Positions 19,016-27,876 of a stretch of DNA of 64,000 nucleotides are shown in pieces (the first letter of the stretch is position 1; each line of letters starts with the position of its first letter). The stretch covers positions 1 to 64,000 of the forward strand of contig NZ_CP050856.1 of the NCBI RefSeq assembly GCF_000821185.2, read 5' to 3'. Below the pieces are notes generated by a model, which was given only the letters and a program-made list of their open reading frames with translations, did not search any database and was not told where the DNA came from. A program made the position numbers and the translations under genes. The DNA is from Serratia symbiotica (GTDB taxonomy: Bacteria; Pseudomonadota; Gammaproteobacteria; Enterobacterales; Enterobacteriaceae).

Positions 19016-19675
19016 ATGATGAATAAAATAAATAAACGGTTTGAAGAATTACTGAATCAGGCTAAAGAAATAAAAGATAGTGAGTATGAAACTTATATTG
19101 AAGGTACAGGCCCTTATAAACATGTCGATTCTGAAAAATTATTAAACTGGTTAACAAAAACTGAAAACTTAATTGTAAATATCTGTGGTGAAAACTCTAT
19201 CTATTACTCGAGATTCATTGAGAATAAAAACGCCAAGGCACATGAAACAAACCTTATTTTATTCAATAGGATAAATGCGATTTTTTCTGCGTTAAAAGAT
19301 GATTACGAAGATGGTTATATGACATCATACAAATCATTAATACAAGCAGAAGTGTTCGATAATGAGCTTGAACAGGCCAAAGAACTGCTAAACTCGGGAT
19401 ATATTTTGGCAGCAGCAGTAATAGCTGGAACAGTTTTGGAAACTAGTTTAAGAGAGCTTTGCGATAGAGAATCACTTGCGCATGGAAAATTAGATAAAAT
19501 GAATGTGGATTTAGCTAAAGCAGGAACGTACAATACTATTCAGCAGAAAAAAATAACAGCAATAGCAGGTATAAGGAACAGCGCCGCTCATGGTAAAACC
19601 GATGACTTCAATAAAAACGAGGTTTCTACGATGATTAACGATATTGAATATTTCTTAATTCAATATTTGAAATAG
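19016..19675 (+). CDS. HEPN-type protein of unknown role
   Basis: A 219-residue, AT-rich gene product. The C-terminal part (about 120-215) is helical and contains IRNSAAHG (about 186-193), an R-x4-H motif of HEPN domains, preceded by the helix LNSGYILAAAVIAGTVLETSLREL typical of DUF4145-like HEPN proteins. HEPN proteins are often RNases of defence or toxin systems; the motif is complete here. No antitoxin such as an MNT nucleotidyltransferase is adjacent. Low G+C compared with the par genes suggests separate acquisition. Confidence 0.6.
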   Translation: MMNKINKRFEELLNQAKEIKDSEYETYIEGTGPYKHVDSEKLLNWLTKTENLIVNICGENSIYYSRFIENKNAKAHETNLILFNRINAIFSALKDDYEDGYMTSYKSLIQAEVFDNELEQAKELLNSGYILAAAVIAGTVLETSLRELCDRESLAHGKLDKMNVDLAKAGTYNTIQQKKITAIAGIRNSAAHGKTDDFNKNEVSTMINDIEYFLIQYLK

Positions 19676-19752
19676 TTTTTGTTGGCATAATAGCGTTATA
19701 CTAAAGAGGCTCTATGATTGATATTTTCGCAGCGGCCTTTTCAACATAGGGG

Positions 19753-19773
19753 CCTGCCCGGGTAACCGGCAGG
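19753..19773. repeat. Hairpin downstream of the HEPN gene
   Basis: A 6-bp stem CCTGCC/GGCAGG with a 9-nt loop, between the convergent HEPN gene and ccdB. Possible weak bidirectional terminator; no T-run. Confidence 0.3.
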
Positions 19774-19793
19774 TCTACTCAACTCAGACCCCT
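19772..19793. repeat. 22-bp direct repeat, copy 1
   Basis: GGTCTACTCAACTCAGACCC, followed by CT, occurs exactly here and at 21477-21498. GGTCT and AGACC at its ends are complementary. The pair encloses ccdAB and the small gene at 20873. Confidence 0.7.
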
Positions 19794-19872
19794 TAAACAT
19801 AACGGCATATCACATTTGGCGAACGAAATTTTGGGACTGACCGAAACAAAAAGCCAGCCCCTGAGGGTGGGA

Positions 19873-20187
19873 TTAAATACCGTCGAGAAGAAAATCAATT
19901 GCGGCTTTAATCTGGATACGATGAAGGGAAGCATCGCAGAACACCTCCCCCAGAGAACGGACTGGAATACTTGCCATCTCATGCGTCATAACTGCATATT
20001 CTTTATCGTCGGTCAGTCTGACAAGCGGAACCAGCCGTTCGGGACGTGTATTGCCTGGGTACTTTTCAACAGGCAGCAAAGGGATCACAATCCTGCGGTT
20101 CAACTGGTCGATAATATCGCTGGTTACATCAAGCAGCAGGGGATAGATGGCGCTTTTCCCGGTATTACTGTATACAGTAAACTGCAT
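19873..20187 (-). CDS. ccdB: CcdB toxin, DNA gyrase inhibitor
   Basis: A 104-residue CcdB-family toxin that poisons GyrA when the antitoxin decays. The start MQFTVYSN, the central IIDQLNRRIVIPLLP and HEMASIPV match the family. The C-terminus is LLDGI rather than the WGI of F CcdB, in which Trp99 is critical for gyrase poisoning; the same ending occurs in the chromosomal O157-type CcdB, so this belongs to that branch and may have weaker or different activity. It begins 2 nt after the ccdA stop. Confidence 0.93.
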   Translation of the reverse strand: MQFTVYSNTGKSAIYPLLLDVTSDIIDQLNRRIVIPLLPVEKYPGNTRPERLVPLVRLTDDKEYAVMTHEMASIPVRSLGEVFCDASLHRIQIKAAIDFLLDGI

Positions 20188-20189
20188 TC

Positions 20190-20426
20190 TTAAAATGTCC
20201 TGTACTCATCGCTGAAACAACCGTGTTCATCGTGAAAGCGGTTAAGAGCTTCCAGCGCTTCGCTGTTTTCCTCCTGCCATTTTTTCGCTTCGTACTGACG
20301 AAGTTCAGCATCAAGGGCTGTGATCAGGGTAGCACTGAGATTAATTCCAGCCTCACGCGCACGGCTGAGTAAGGTTCGTTCTACGGTCATGGTAACGCTT
20401 TGCGTTGCTCGTTGTGTTGTTGCCAT
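20190..20426 (-). CDS. ccdA: CcdA antitoxin
   Basis: A 78-residue antitoxin: N-terminal ribbon-helix-helix (TTQRATQSVTMTVERTLLSRAREAGINLSATL, about 3-35) for operon repression and an acidic C-terminal tail ending FSDEYRTF that binds and neutralises CcdB. It resembles the O157-type CcdA more than the F type. It precedes ccdB in one operon and stabilises the plasmid by killing cells that lose it. Confidence 0.93.
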   Translation of the reverse strand: MATTQRATQSVTMTVERTLLSRAREAGINLSATLITALDAELRQYEAKKWQEENSEALEALNRFHDEHGCFSDEYRTF

Positions 20427-20872
20427 AAATACCTCGCGTTAAATGTCGTCTAATAAACACGGCTTATCAGACGTAATATAACACTAAAAATGCAATGTAG
20501 CGGAAAAATCTGGGGTTCCGGCGTAGGTGTGCCACGAATGCACCCTGTGGCAAATAAGGTGTCAGTTTGGATATCGGATATTTTTGTACGTTAAGCACAA
20601 AATTTTGGCGGGTTACCGCTTAGAGACAACATTTTTGGAGATAATTGGTTCTGGACTCGTCATTTTCGAGGGTTCTTCCACTGGACCCCGACAAGCTTGT
20701 TTTAGCGGAGAAGTCGTCAAGGGTGAACTGCACTCGCTACGCTCGCCGCAGTTTTGCCTGAAGCGTACCGCAGGAGCAACGCGACGAGGAACGAACAGGC
20801 AAAACTAGGAAGCGGAATGTAGATGATGTAAAATTGATCTGCTTACACTCAGTTTTAAAAAAAGGAGATTAG
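20427..20872. other. Gap upstream of ccdAB
   Basis: The first 80 bp hold the ccdAB promoter. Further on a plus-strand frame is open but contains CTACGCTCGCCGCAG-type simple sequence and no credible protein. It looks like relic DNA; nothing else was identified. Confidence 0.35.
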
Positions 20873-21082
20873 ATGGCTCACAACAAAACTATGATTAGTG
20901 AATTTCAGTTTGATACTCAAGATGAGATCAACCAATTCATGGACAGCATGTTCAGCAACCAAAAAAACATCACTGAAAACGAAGTTTTATATCGAGCAGA
21001 TACCTATAAATTTGCCACCGCTGAGGTGAAAAAAATGTTCATAGAAAGCGGTATTGCAAGGATTCAAGGGCAGGGAAAGTAA
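20873..21082 (+). CDS. Small hypothetical protein
   Basis: A 69-residue acidic protein of unknown function. AGGAG lies 6 nt before the ATG and codon use looks real. Helical throughout, with no signal peptide or membrane segment. It lies between ccdAB and another orphan gene inside the region enclosed by the 22-bp repeats. Confidence 0.5.
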   Translation: MAHNKTMISEFQFDTQDEINQFMDSMFSNQKNITENEVLYRADTYKFATAEVKKMFIESGIARIQGQGK

Positions 21083-21517
21083 TAAGATACAGAATGGGGG
21101 CTTGACCCCCCCGTCACACAAGGTTTTTTATTGAAAATAGTTATCTTGTGAGATAACTATCAGGATGAGCATTTTCAGGATCAGATCCAGTTTTACCCAT
21201 GTCAGCGGATGTCGGCCTCCCTTGCGGTTGAACCATCTGTAGATTATCCGCCTGCTCTGGTGAATAAACTGTCCTACGCGCCGCTGATTATCAGAGATAC
21301 CGTGATAATTTATCCAAACTGACCCCTACAGTAACAAAGCCACCCAAATCCTCTCCTGTCTCAAGGTCAACTTGCGTAACTCTTCGCATGGTGCTGGGTT
21401 ATCCAGCTAAATGGAAAACCCGATCAATGTTCGATTCACGCTGAATATGTGTGGGGACACGGGTCTGTCGGGAGCCGGTCTACTCAACTCAGACCCCTAA
21501 TTGTCGCCTAATACCCC
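21083..21517. other. Gap with hairpins and relic DNA
   Basis: Contains GGGGGCTTGACCCCCC just after the small gene (probable terminator hairpin), the palindrome AGTTATCTTGTGAGATAACT near 21137, and GGGTCTG...CAGACCC around the second 22-bp repeat. No gene recognised. Confidence 0.4.
21477..21498. repeat. 22-bp direct repeat, copy 2
   Basis: Second exact copy of the repeat at 19772-19793, again just downstream of a minus-strand gene. Confidence 0.7.
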
Positions 21518-21853
21518 TTACTCAGAATCATCTTTGATCCTAATGGTCGCTCCCTTTTCGAGGAGTCTTTCAGTGTCTTTTGCGTTGTGTCCGCTTATAT
21601 CGATCTTATTGCCATTTTTTAGCGTCATAACAAAACGCTTATTACTGTTCCTTTTGATGTAAGCAACAAGGACATATGCGAAGGGAGATAAGTATTTGAT
21701 TAGGTCTATGTAGGCGTGCATCTCACCTGAATCAAAGGCTAGCCCATCTCTGGCAGGTATCTCATATTCGACTCCAGCATCGAATAGCGCCCGCGTTAAC
21801 TCTCGAACCTCAATAGGCACAAGTAGCGTTATATCGTCACTTCTGATCATCAT
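21518..21853 (-). CDS. Hypothetical protein of 111 residues
   Basis: I do not recognise this protein. It begins with two adjacent ATGs behind AAGGA, has mixed alpha/beta character and no membrane segment; VLVAYIKRNSNKRFVMTLKNG and IDISGHNAKDTERLL are its most structured parts. It lies directly next to the second IS copy, which starts 30 bp upstream of it, so its promoter may have been altered. Confidence 0.5.
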   Translation of the reverse strand: MMIRSDDITLLVPIEVRELTRALFDAGVEYEIPARDGLAFDSGEMHAYIDLIKYLSPFAYVLVAYIKRNSNKRFVMTLKNGNKIDISGHNAKDTERLLEKGATIRIKDDSE

Positions 21854-21954
21854 TCCTTACCGAAAGGTCAATGTTTAAGTAATGTAGTGGCACACTGAAT
21901 TTGGCCACCTGAACAGAGGTGATATGCTCACCTCAGGACATTACAGGTGCTTCA

Positions 21955-23123
<1,169 letters not shown>

Positions 23124-23131
23124 CCACTACA

Positions 23132-23278
23132 AAATGGGTCGCCCGCAAATATAAGCGGGTCCACGGTAGTCTGGCTCAGGCATATGAATGGTTAAGACGG
23201 ATACAGCGCGCCAGGCCCGGTCTGTTTGCACACTGGGAAATTTGTACGCGGCGTGAGTGGTCAACGACAAGAGCCGGA
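23132..23278 (+). pseudogene. Group II intron reverse transcriptase, C-terminal remnant
   Basis: The frame directly after the IS reads KWVARKYKRVHGSLAQAYEW then LRRIQRARPGLFAHW and ends 14 codons later, the typical maturase end of a bacterial group II intron RT. Everything upstream is missing, removed or displaced by the IS. Confidence 0.8.
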
Positions 23279-23344
23279 TGACGGGAGACTGTCACGTCCG
23301 GTTCCGTGGGAGCGCAGGGGGGAAGTTCCCTTGCGCGACCCGAT
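23271..23344 (+). ncRNA. Group II intron domains V and VI remnant
   Basis: Domain V is recognisable at 23271-23304: GAGCCGGAT at the start, CGTCCGGTTC at the end and the catalytic AGC triad. Domain VI and the likely 3' splice site (CGACCCGAT) follow. It is the 3' end of an intron whose 5' part is absent, so it cannot splice. Confidence 0.75.
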
Positions 23345-23422
23345 AACCCCATTCAGGCTGCCGATGACCTGAGCCGTGCGGAAAAAAACGGTCGACTTGT
23401 CGGTTTTGAATACACGTTATAA
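23345..23422 (+). pseudogene. Short 3' exon fragment of an unknown gene
   Basis: Directly after the intron end a frame reads NPIQAADDLSRAEKNG... and stops after 25 codons. It looks like the C-terminus of the gene the intron had entered; I cannot name it. Confidence 0.35.
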
Positions 23423-23542
23423 GCCTGAACCTTTATAAGGTACCCACTGAACCGAGTCAGAGTTAAAAGACCACAAGTCGCATTTTTCTACTGTTTGTGG
23501 TGGGTCAATTTTTCGGTCACCGTTAATCGCTATTTTTTAAAT

Positions 23543-23573
23543 TTATCCTTTAATTAAATGAGTTAAAGGATAA
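23543..23573. repeat. 11-bp perfect inverted repeat after the export genes
   Basis: TTATCCTTTAA and TTAAAGGATAA separated by 9 nt, about 70 bp downstream of the leftward metallophore operon. Possible terminator although no T-run follows. The rest of 23423-23641 holds nothing recognisable. Confidence 0.45.
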
Positions 23574-23641
23574 ATAATGAATATGTTAAATAATCGATTT
23601 GCTCTACTGATTCCTCTTCCGACGTCTGCCTGCATTTTTGG

Positions 23642-25153
23642 TTATAATTTGACAGCAGTTGCACTGACCTTTCTAAACATCAGCGGTAACCAGCAGGCCA
23701 TCAATGCAATTATTCCCAGCAACCAGTAGATATCTAAATAGGCAATAAAGCTGGCCTGTCGCCAGGCTTCTTCAGCTAAGGAGGAAATCGAAAGCCCTTG
23801 ATGCTGCGAGGCTGATTCATTCAGACGTTCATAATGCACATGGCTTCTCTGATGGAGGGCATTCGCCACCCACGCGATACCTATACTGCCACCCAGATTT
23901 CGTAATAAAGTCGACATTGCCGAAGCTTCGCTGCTTTTATTTGGCGGCAATCCCACATAAGACAGCGTAGCGACTGGGATCATAATCAGTGGAATTCCTA
24001 TCATTTGCAGCACTCGCGCCCAAACCAGCGTGGAAAAGTCGACCTGTAAGGTTAAGGTGGAGAAGTGCCACAAAGCCAGGCCGCTGAGAATCAAGCCCAT
24101 GACGACCAGTAAGTGTAGGTGTGTTGTTTTACTGGCAATCGCACCTGTTAACATCATCGATAAAAGGATAAAGAGCCCGCCGGCACCCAGTGTCAGACCA
24201 GATGTCCATGCATCGTAGTTCATTAACTCCTGTGTCATCTGTGGCAGGAGTTGTGTGGTGCTAATCACCAGCAATCCAATCAGAAACATCAATATTGCTC
24301 CGAGTGAAAAATTGCGATGACGAAACAGTTTTACATCAAGAATTGGTGCCGGGTGAAACCATTCCCATAATGGCAAAAATGTCAGTAAAATCATTGCAAT
24401 GAGGGCGCTACCGACAATGAATGGTGAGGAAAAACCGTCATAGCGTTCGAAACGATCCAGGCAAAGCTGTAGGGCAGAAAAACCGACAATAACCAGAACT
24501 AAACCAAGCCAGTCAAGCTGCATGCCACGTTCACGGCGTGCCCGCTGTTCCTGGCGCCACAAGGGCGGATCATCAATAAAGCGCATTGAAAGATAGAGCG
24601 AAATTAAGCCAATCGGAATGTTGGCCAGGAAAACCCAATGCCAGCTCAGCGCATCGGTGATCACACCACCCACCAATGGCCCAATCGCCGGTGCGAACAG
24701 AATAGTGACACCGTACAGTGCGAACGCCTTAGGGCGCGCTTTTTCATTAAACGAGTCCACTAACATCGACTGTTCAATTGGAGCCAGCCCACCCCCGCCA
24801 ATGCCTTGCAGCACGCGCGCCAGTAGCAACCACTCCAGCGATGGCGCAACGCTACACATCAACGAAGCGAAGGTAAAGATCGCCACACTGCCCATGTAGT
24901 AGCGTTTACGGCCAAAAAAGTTCGCCAGCCAGCCACTCATCGGCAGGATTAAGGCGTTGGCGACCAGATAGCTGGTAATGACCCATAAACCTTCCTGATA
25001 ACTCACCCCCAAACTGGCCGAGATATGCCATAACGAAACACTGGCCACAGTCGTGTCCAGCACCTCCATGAAGGTGGCAATAGAGGCGATACAGGCAACT
25101 AACCAGGGATTATGTTTGCCTGCGGCTGAGCGCGGTAAGGATTCAGCGGACAT
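23642..25153 (-). CDS. EmrB-type MFS exporter (DHA2 family)
   Basis: A 503-residue drug:proton antiporter with 14 predicted membrane helices. Family signatures are present: LDTTVASVSL in helix 1, the loop SGWLANFFGRKRYY (about 74-87), the antiporter motif C region GVTILFAPAIGPLVGG. With the adaptor encoded just upstream it would form an EmrAB-like pump reaching TolC. As the last gene of the leftward operon it most likely exports the finished metallophore, a role that yersiniabactin loci do not assign to EmrAB-type pumps, so this is inference from context. I use the ATG rather than the TTG one codon earlier; it overlaps the adaptor gene by 11 nt. Confidence 0.88.
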   Translation of the reverse strand: MSAESLPRSAAGKHNPWLVACIASIATFMEVLDTTVASVSLWHISASLGVSYQEGLWVITSYLVANALILPMSGWLANFFGRKRYYMGSVAIFTFASLMCSVAPSLEWLLLARVLQGIGGGGLAPIEQSMLVDSFNEKARPKAFALYGVTILFAPAIGPLVGGVITDALSWHWVFLANIPIGLISLYLSMRFIDDPPLWRQEQRARRERGMQLDWLGLVLVIVGFSALQLCLDRFERYDGFSSPFIVGSALIAMILLTFLPLWEWFHPAPILDVKLFRHRNFSLGAILMFLIGLLVISTTQLLPQMTQELMNYDAWTSGLTLGAGGLFILLSMMLTGAIASKTTHLHLLVVMGLILSGLALWHFSTLTLQVDFSTLVWARVLQMIGIPLIMIPVATLSYVGLPPNKSSEASAMSTLLRNLGGSIGIAWVANALHQRSHVHYERLNESASQHQGLSISSLAEEAWRQASFIAYLDIYWLLGIIALMACWLPLMFRKVSATAVKL

Positions 25154-26171
25154 CAACTTCAGGCATCACTGACATTCCGGGTGAGAGTGGAGAATCGGCA
25201 TCCAGCGGAGGATCAAAGACTATTTTCACCGGGATGCGCTGAACCACTTTGACATAGTTACCCGTCGCATTTTCTGCAGGGAGCAGATTAAACACTGAAC
25301 CGGTTGCACGCTGCATGCTGTCGATACGCGCGCTGAGGGGGTTATCGGGAAAGGCATCAATATCGACTGTGACCTTTTGTCCGGGGCGCATATGTCGCAG
25401 CTGAATCTCTTTAAAATTGGCGGTGACCCATCGTTCAGTGGAAACCAGACGCATCAACGTACTCCCCGCAGCGATGTAATCCCCCACTTCCGCATCACGT
25501 CGGGTTACATAGCCATCAAAAGGTGCATACAGGCGCGTGTAGCTAAGCTGCAGTTTCGCCTGCTCAATAGCGGTTTCATCCTGCTGAAGCGTAGCCTGCG
25601 CCCCTGCTAATGAAGCCTGAGATTTGAGCAGTTCTGCGCGGCTGTAATCCACGTTTTTTTGCGCCGCTAGCAGCGAGGCGGCACTGACTTTCTCACTGGC
25701 TGCTTTGCTATCAAGATCGCTGGCTGTCACCGCTTGGCCTGAGTTGCGATAACGCTGATGTTCTTTGCGATCGCGTAACAGGTTGGCCTCAGCTAACTGT
25801 ACATTAGCCAGATTTTGCTCAAGCGTTGCTTGACCCGCGCTGACACTCGCTTTGGCCTGAGCCAGGCTTGCCTCGTCGACCTGACGTGTCGCAAAGGCTT
25901 TTTGCAGCGCGATCTGTTCATCACGGCTGTCTAACACCAGCAAAACATCCCCTCGTTTTACCCGCTGATTATCCTGAACGGGAATCGACAGCACCCGACC
26001 GGCAAGTTGGGGAGAGACTTGCGCAATGTGACCATCAATAAAAGCATCATCGGTCCGTTCTACACCACGCCAGTCGAACCACCACCAGGCCAAGAGCACG
26101 ACCAAACCCAGCATTAATATAAGGAAATAGATCGAAAATACCCGCTTACGTAATGGACCTTCACTGTTCAA
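25143..26171 (-). CDS. EmrA/HlyD-type membrane fusion protein
   Basis: A 342-residue periplasmic adaptor: one N-terminal membrane helix (about 11-32), a split lipoyl/barrel-sandwich domain (TDDAFIDGHIAQVSPQLAGR near 40-60 and YAPFDGYVTRRDAEVGDYI near 210) and a long coiled-coil hairpin (about 90-200). It joins the MFS exporter to an outer-membrane channel such as host TolC. The start is TTG, chosen because GGAGGA lies exactly 5 nt upstream and the frame before it lies within the ABC gene. No TolC homologue is encoded here. Confidence 0.88.
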   Translation of the reverse strand: MNSEGPLRKRVFSIYFLILMLGLVVLLAWWWFDWRGVERTDDAFIDGHIAQVSPQLAGRVLSIPVQDNQRVKRGDVLLVLDSRDEQIALQKAFATRQVDEASLAQAKASVSAGQATLEQNLANVQLAEANLLRDRKEHQRYRNSGQAVTASDLDSKAASEKVSAASLLAAQKNVDYSRAELLKSQASLAGAQATLQQDETAIEQAKLQLSYTRLYAPFDGYVTRRDAEVGDYIAAGSTLMRLVSTERWVTANFKEIQLRHMRPGQKVTVDIDAFPDNPLSARIDSMQRATGSVFNLLPAENATGNYVKVVQRIPVKIVFDPPLDADSPLSPGMSVMPEVDVR

Positions 26172-27876
26172 GCGCTCCTCCCGCCTGCCACAGCTGCTGA
26201 TAAAGACCGTTGACCTTAAGCAACTGCTGATGCGTTCCGCGCTGCACAATCTCGCCTTTATCCAGCACCAGAATTTGATCGGCAAACTCAATGGTGCGGA
26301 GTCGATGCGCCACCATCAAAACCGTCTTGTTTTGTGCAAGTCGAGTCAAAGCCTGCTGAATTTGTGCCTGTGAAAGCGGATCTAGCAAAGCGGTGGCTTC
26401 ATCCAGCACAATAATCGGCGGGTCTTTCAACATCATGCGAGCGATCGAAAGACGCTGGCGCTCTCCACCAGATAAACGCTGCGCGCTTTCACCTAATGAT
26501 GTGGCGTAGCCCTCGGGTAATCGTGCGATAAAATCGTCGCAGTAGGCTGCCTGGCACGCGGCAATCACCTCTTCATCGCTGGCATGGGGGCGTCCAATAC
26601 GAACATTATCCATCACACTGCCATCAAACAGTTGGACGTCCTGGAATACATAGCCAATTCGGCTAAAGATCTGATCGCTCCCTAACTGAGATAGCGCAAC
26701 ACCGCCTAAATAAATTTCTCCGTTCTGAGGCGACCAGAACCCTCCCAACAAATGCAGTATCGTACTCTTGCCGCTGCCAGAAGGACCCACAATGGCGGTG
26801 ACGCTGCCTTCTGCCACGTTGAAACTGGTCCCTTTCAGCACAGCATCCGCTTCGTAGCTAAAAGAGACGTGGTCAAAGGCGATAGGGGTAGCTTCACCCA
26901 GTTCAGCGATACCTTGTTCCGGCATGGTGGGTTGATGTAGCAAATCGTTGATACGTGCAGCTGATTGCTGCATCACCCGCAGCAGTGTGAAATAAGCGGC
27001 TGCCTCCAGCAGGGGATCGATAACTTTGTAAGCAACCAGCACGAACAACAGCCAGGTAGTGAAACTCAGTGTGTCAGCCGTAAAGAGCCAGCCCGCTGTG
27101 ATGAACAGCGCCAGCAAACCGCATTCCGTGAGAAAGCGGAAAACTTGTACCCCGCCCCCACCCCAAGCTTCAATTCCCATACTGGCGCGGCGGATGGCAT
27201 CAAACTGCTCATCAAGTTGCTCTAGCTTGCCCTGATAGCGATTAAACAGCCGTAGCGTACGAATACCGCTGATAAATTCAATCAACATCGCCGAAACCGT
27301 CACCATGCGGGTGCCTTGCTGCTGCGTGCCCCTTAGCAGAAGGCGACTCATTCCCCACAGGGCCAGTACGCCAAGTGGCAATGTCGCAACCAATGCCAGA
27401 GTCAGAGGCACGTTGATAAAAGCGAGAGCGATCAAGAACAGCAGCGCGGTACACAGGGAGATGACGACTTCGGGTAACAGGTGTGAAAAAATTTCTTCCA
27501 CACGCCGCATGGCATCGGTCAGTAAGGCACTGGTCGTTCCCAACCGATGCTGACGAAAATAGCCGAGCGGCAGATGACGAAGTCGGCTTGCACTCTCTTG
27601 CCGTAACCCCATCATCAATTGATAGCTGCCCAAAAAGCAGCGGAGTTGGCCCTGCCAGGAGAAAAACAGCTGTCCCGCAAGGCAACTCACCAAACTCAAG
27701 CCGAGTAGCCACCAAAATTGCGAGTCAGCGTGCTGTTGGACACGGTTAATCGCCCACCAGGCGATAAAAAAGGGCAAAACCATGAACAGTTGGGCAATTA
27801 GTCGACAGAGCATGCCACTCACCAGCCTCAGTCGACCCGATGAAGGCTGTGCCAACATATGATTAAACAATGACAT
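26161..27876 (-). CDS. YbtQ-like ABC transporter (permease-ATPase)
   Basis: A 571-residue half transporter with an N-terminal six-helix domain (about 15-300) and a C-terminal ATPase: Walker A GPSGSGKST (about 365), signature LSGGERQRLS, Walker B IIVLDEATALLD, H-loop VAHRL. In yersiniabactin loci the YbtP-YbtQ pair imports the iron complex across the inner membrane although it has an exporter fold; position and order here match. The ATG with AGGAG 6-7 nt upstream is used, 14 codons inside the longest frame. It overlaps its partner gene by 14 nt, so a heterodimer is likely. Confidence 0.9.
   Translation of the reverse strand: MSLFNHMLAQPSSGRLRLVSGMLCRLIAQLFMVLPFFIAWWAINRVQQHADSQFWWLLGLSLVSCLAGQLFFSWQGQLRCFLGSYQLMMGLRQESASRLRHLPLGYFRQHRLGTTSALLTDAMRRVEEIFSHLLPEVVISLCTALLFLIALAFINVPLTLALVATLPLGVLALWGMSRLLLRGTQQQGTRMVTVSAMLIEFISGIRTLRLFNRYQGKLEQLDEQFDAIRRASMGIEAWGGGGVQVFRFLTECGLLALFITAGWLFTADTLSFTTWLLFVLVAYKVIDPLLEAAAYFTLLRVMQQSAARINDLLHQPTMPEQGIAELGEATPIAFDHVSFSYEADAVLKGTSFNVAEGSVTAIVGPSGSGKSTILHLLGGFWSPQNGEIYLGGVALSQLGSDQIFSRIGYVFQDVQLFDGSVMDNVRIGRPHASDEEVIAACQAAYCDDFIARLPEGYATSLGESAQRLSGGERQRLSIARMMLKDPPIIVLDEATALLDPLSQAQIQQALTRLAQNKTVLMVAHRLRTIEFADQILVLDKGEIVQRGTHQQLLKVNGLYQQLWQAGGALEQ

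Noticed and set aside
20527..20808. A 93-codon frame between ccdA and the small gene
   Set aside because: Contains simple sequence and lacks a start signal; likely relic DNA.
23578..23730. A 50-codon plus-strand frame with a plausible ribosome site downstream of the exporter gene
   Set aside because: Two thirds of it is antisense to the MFS exporter end and the peptide has no recognisable feature.
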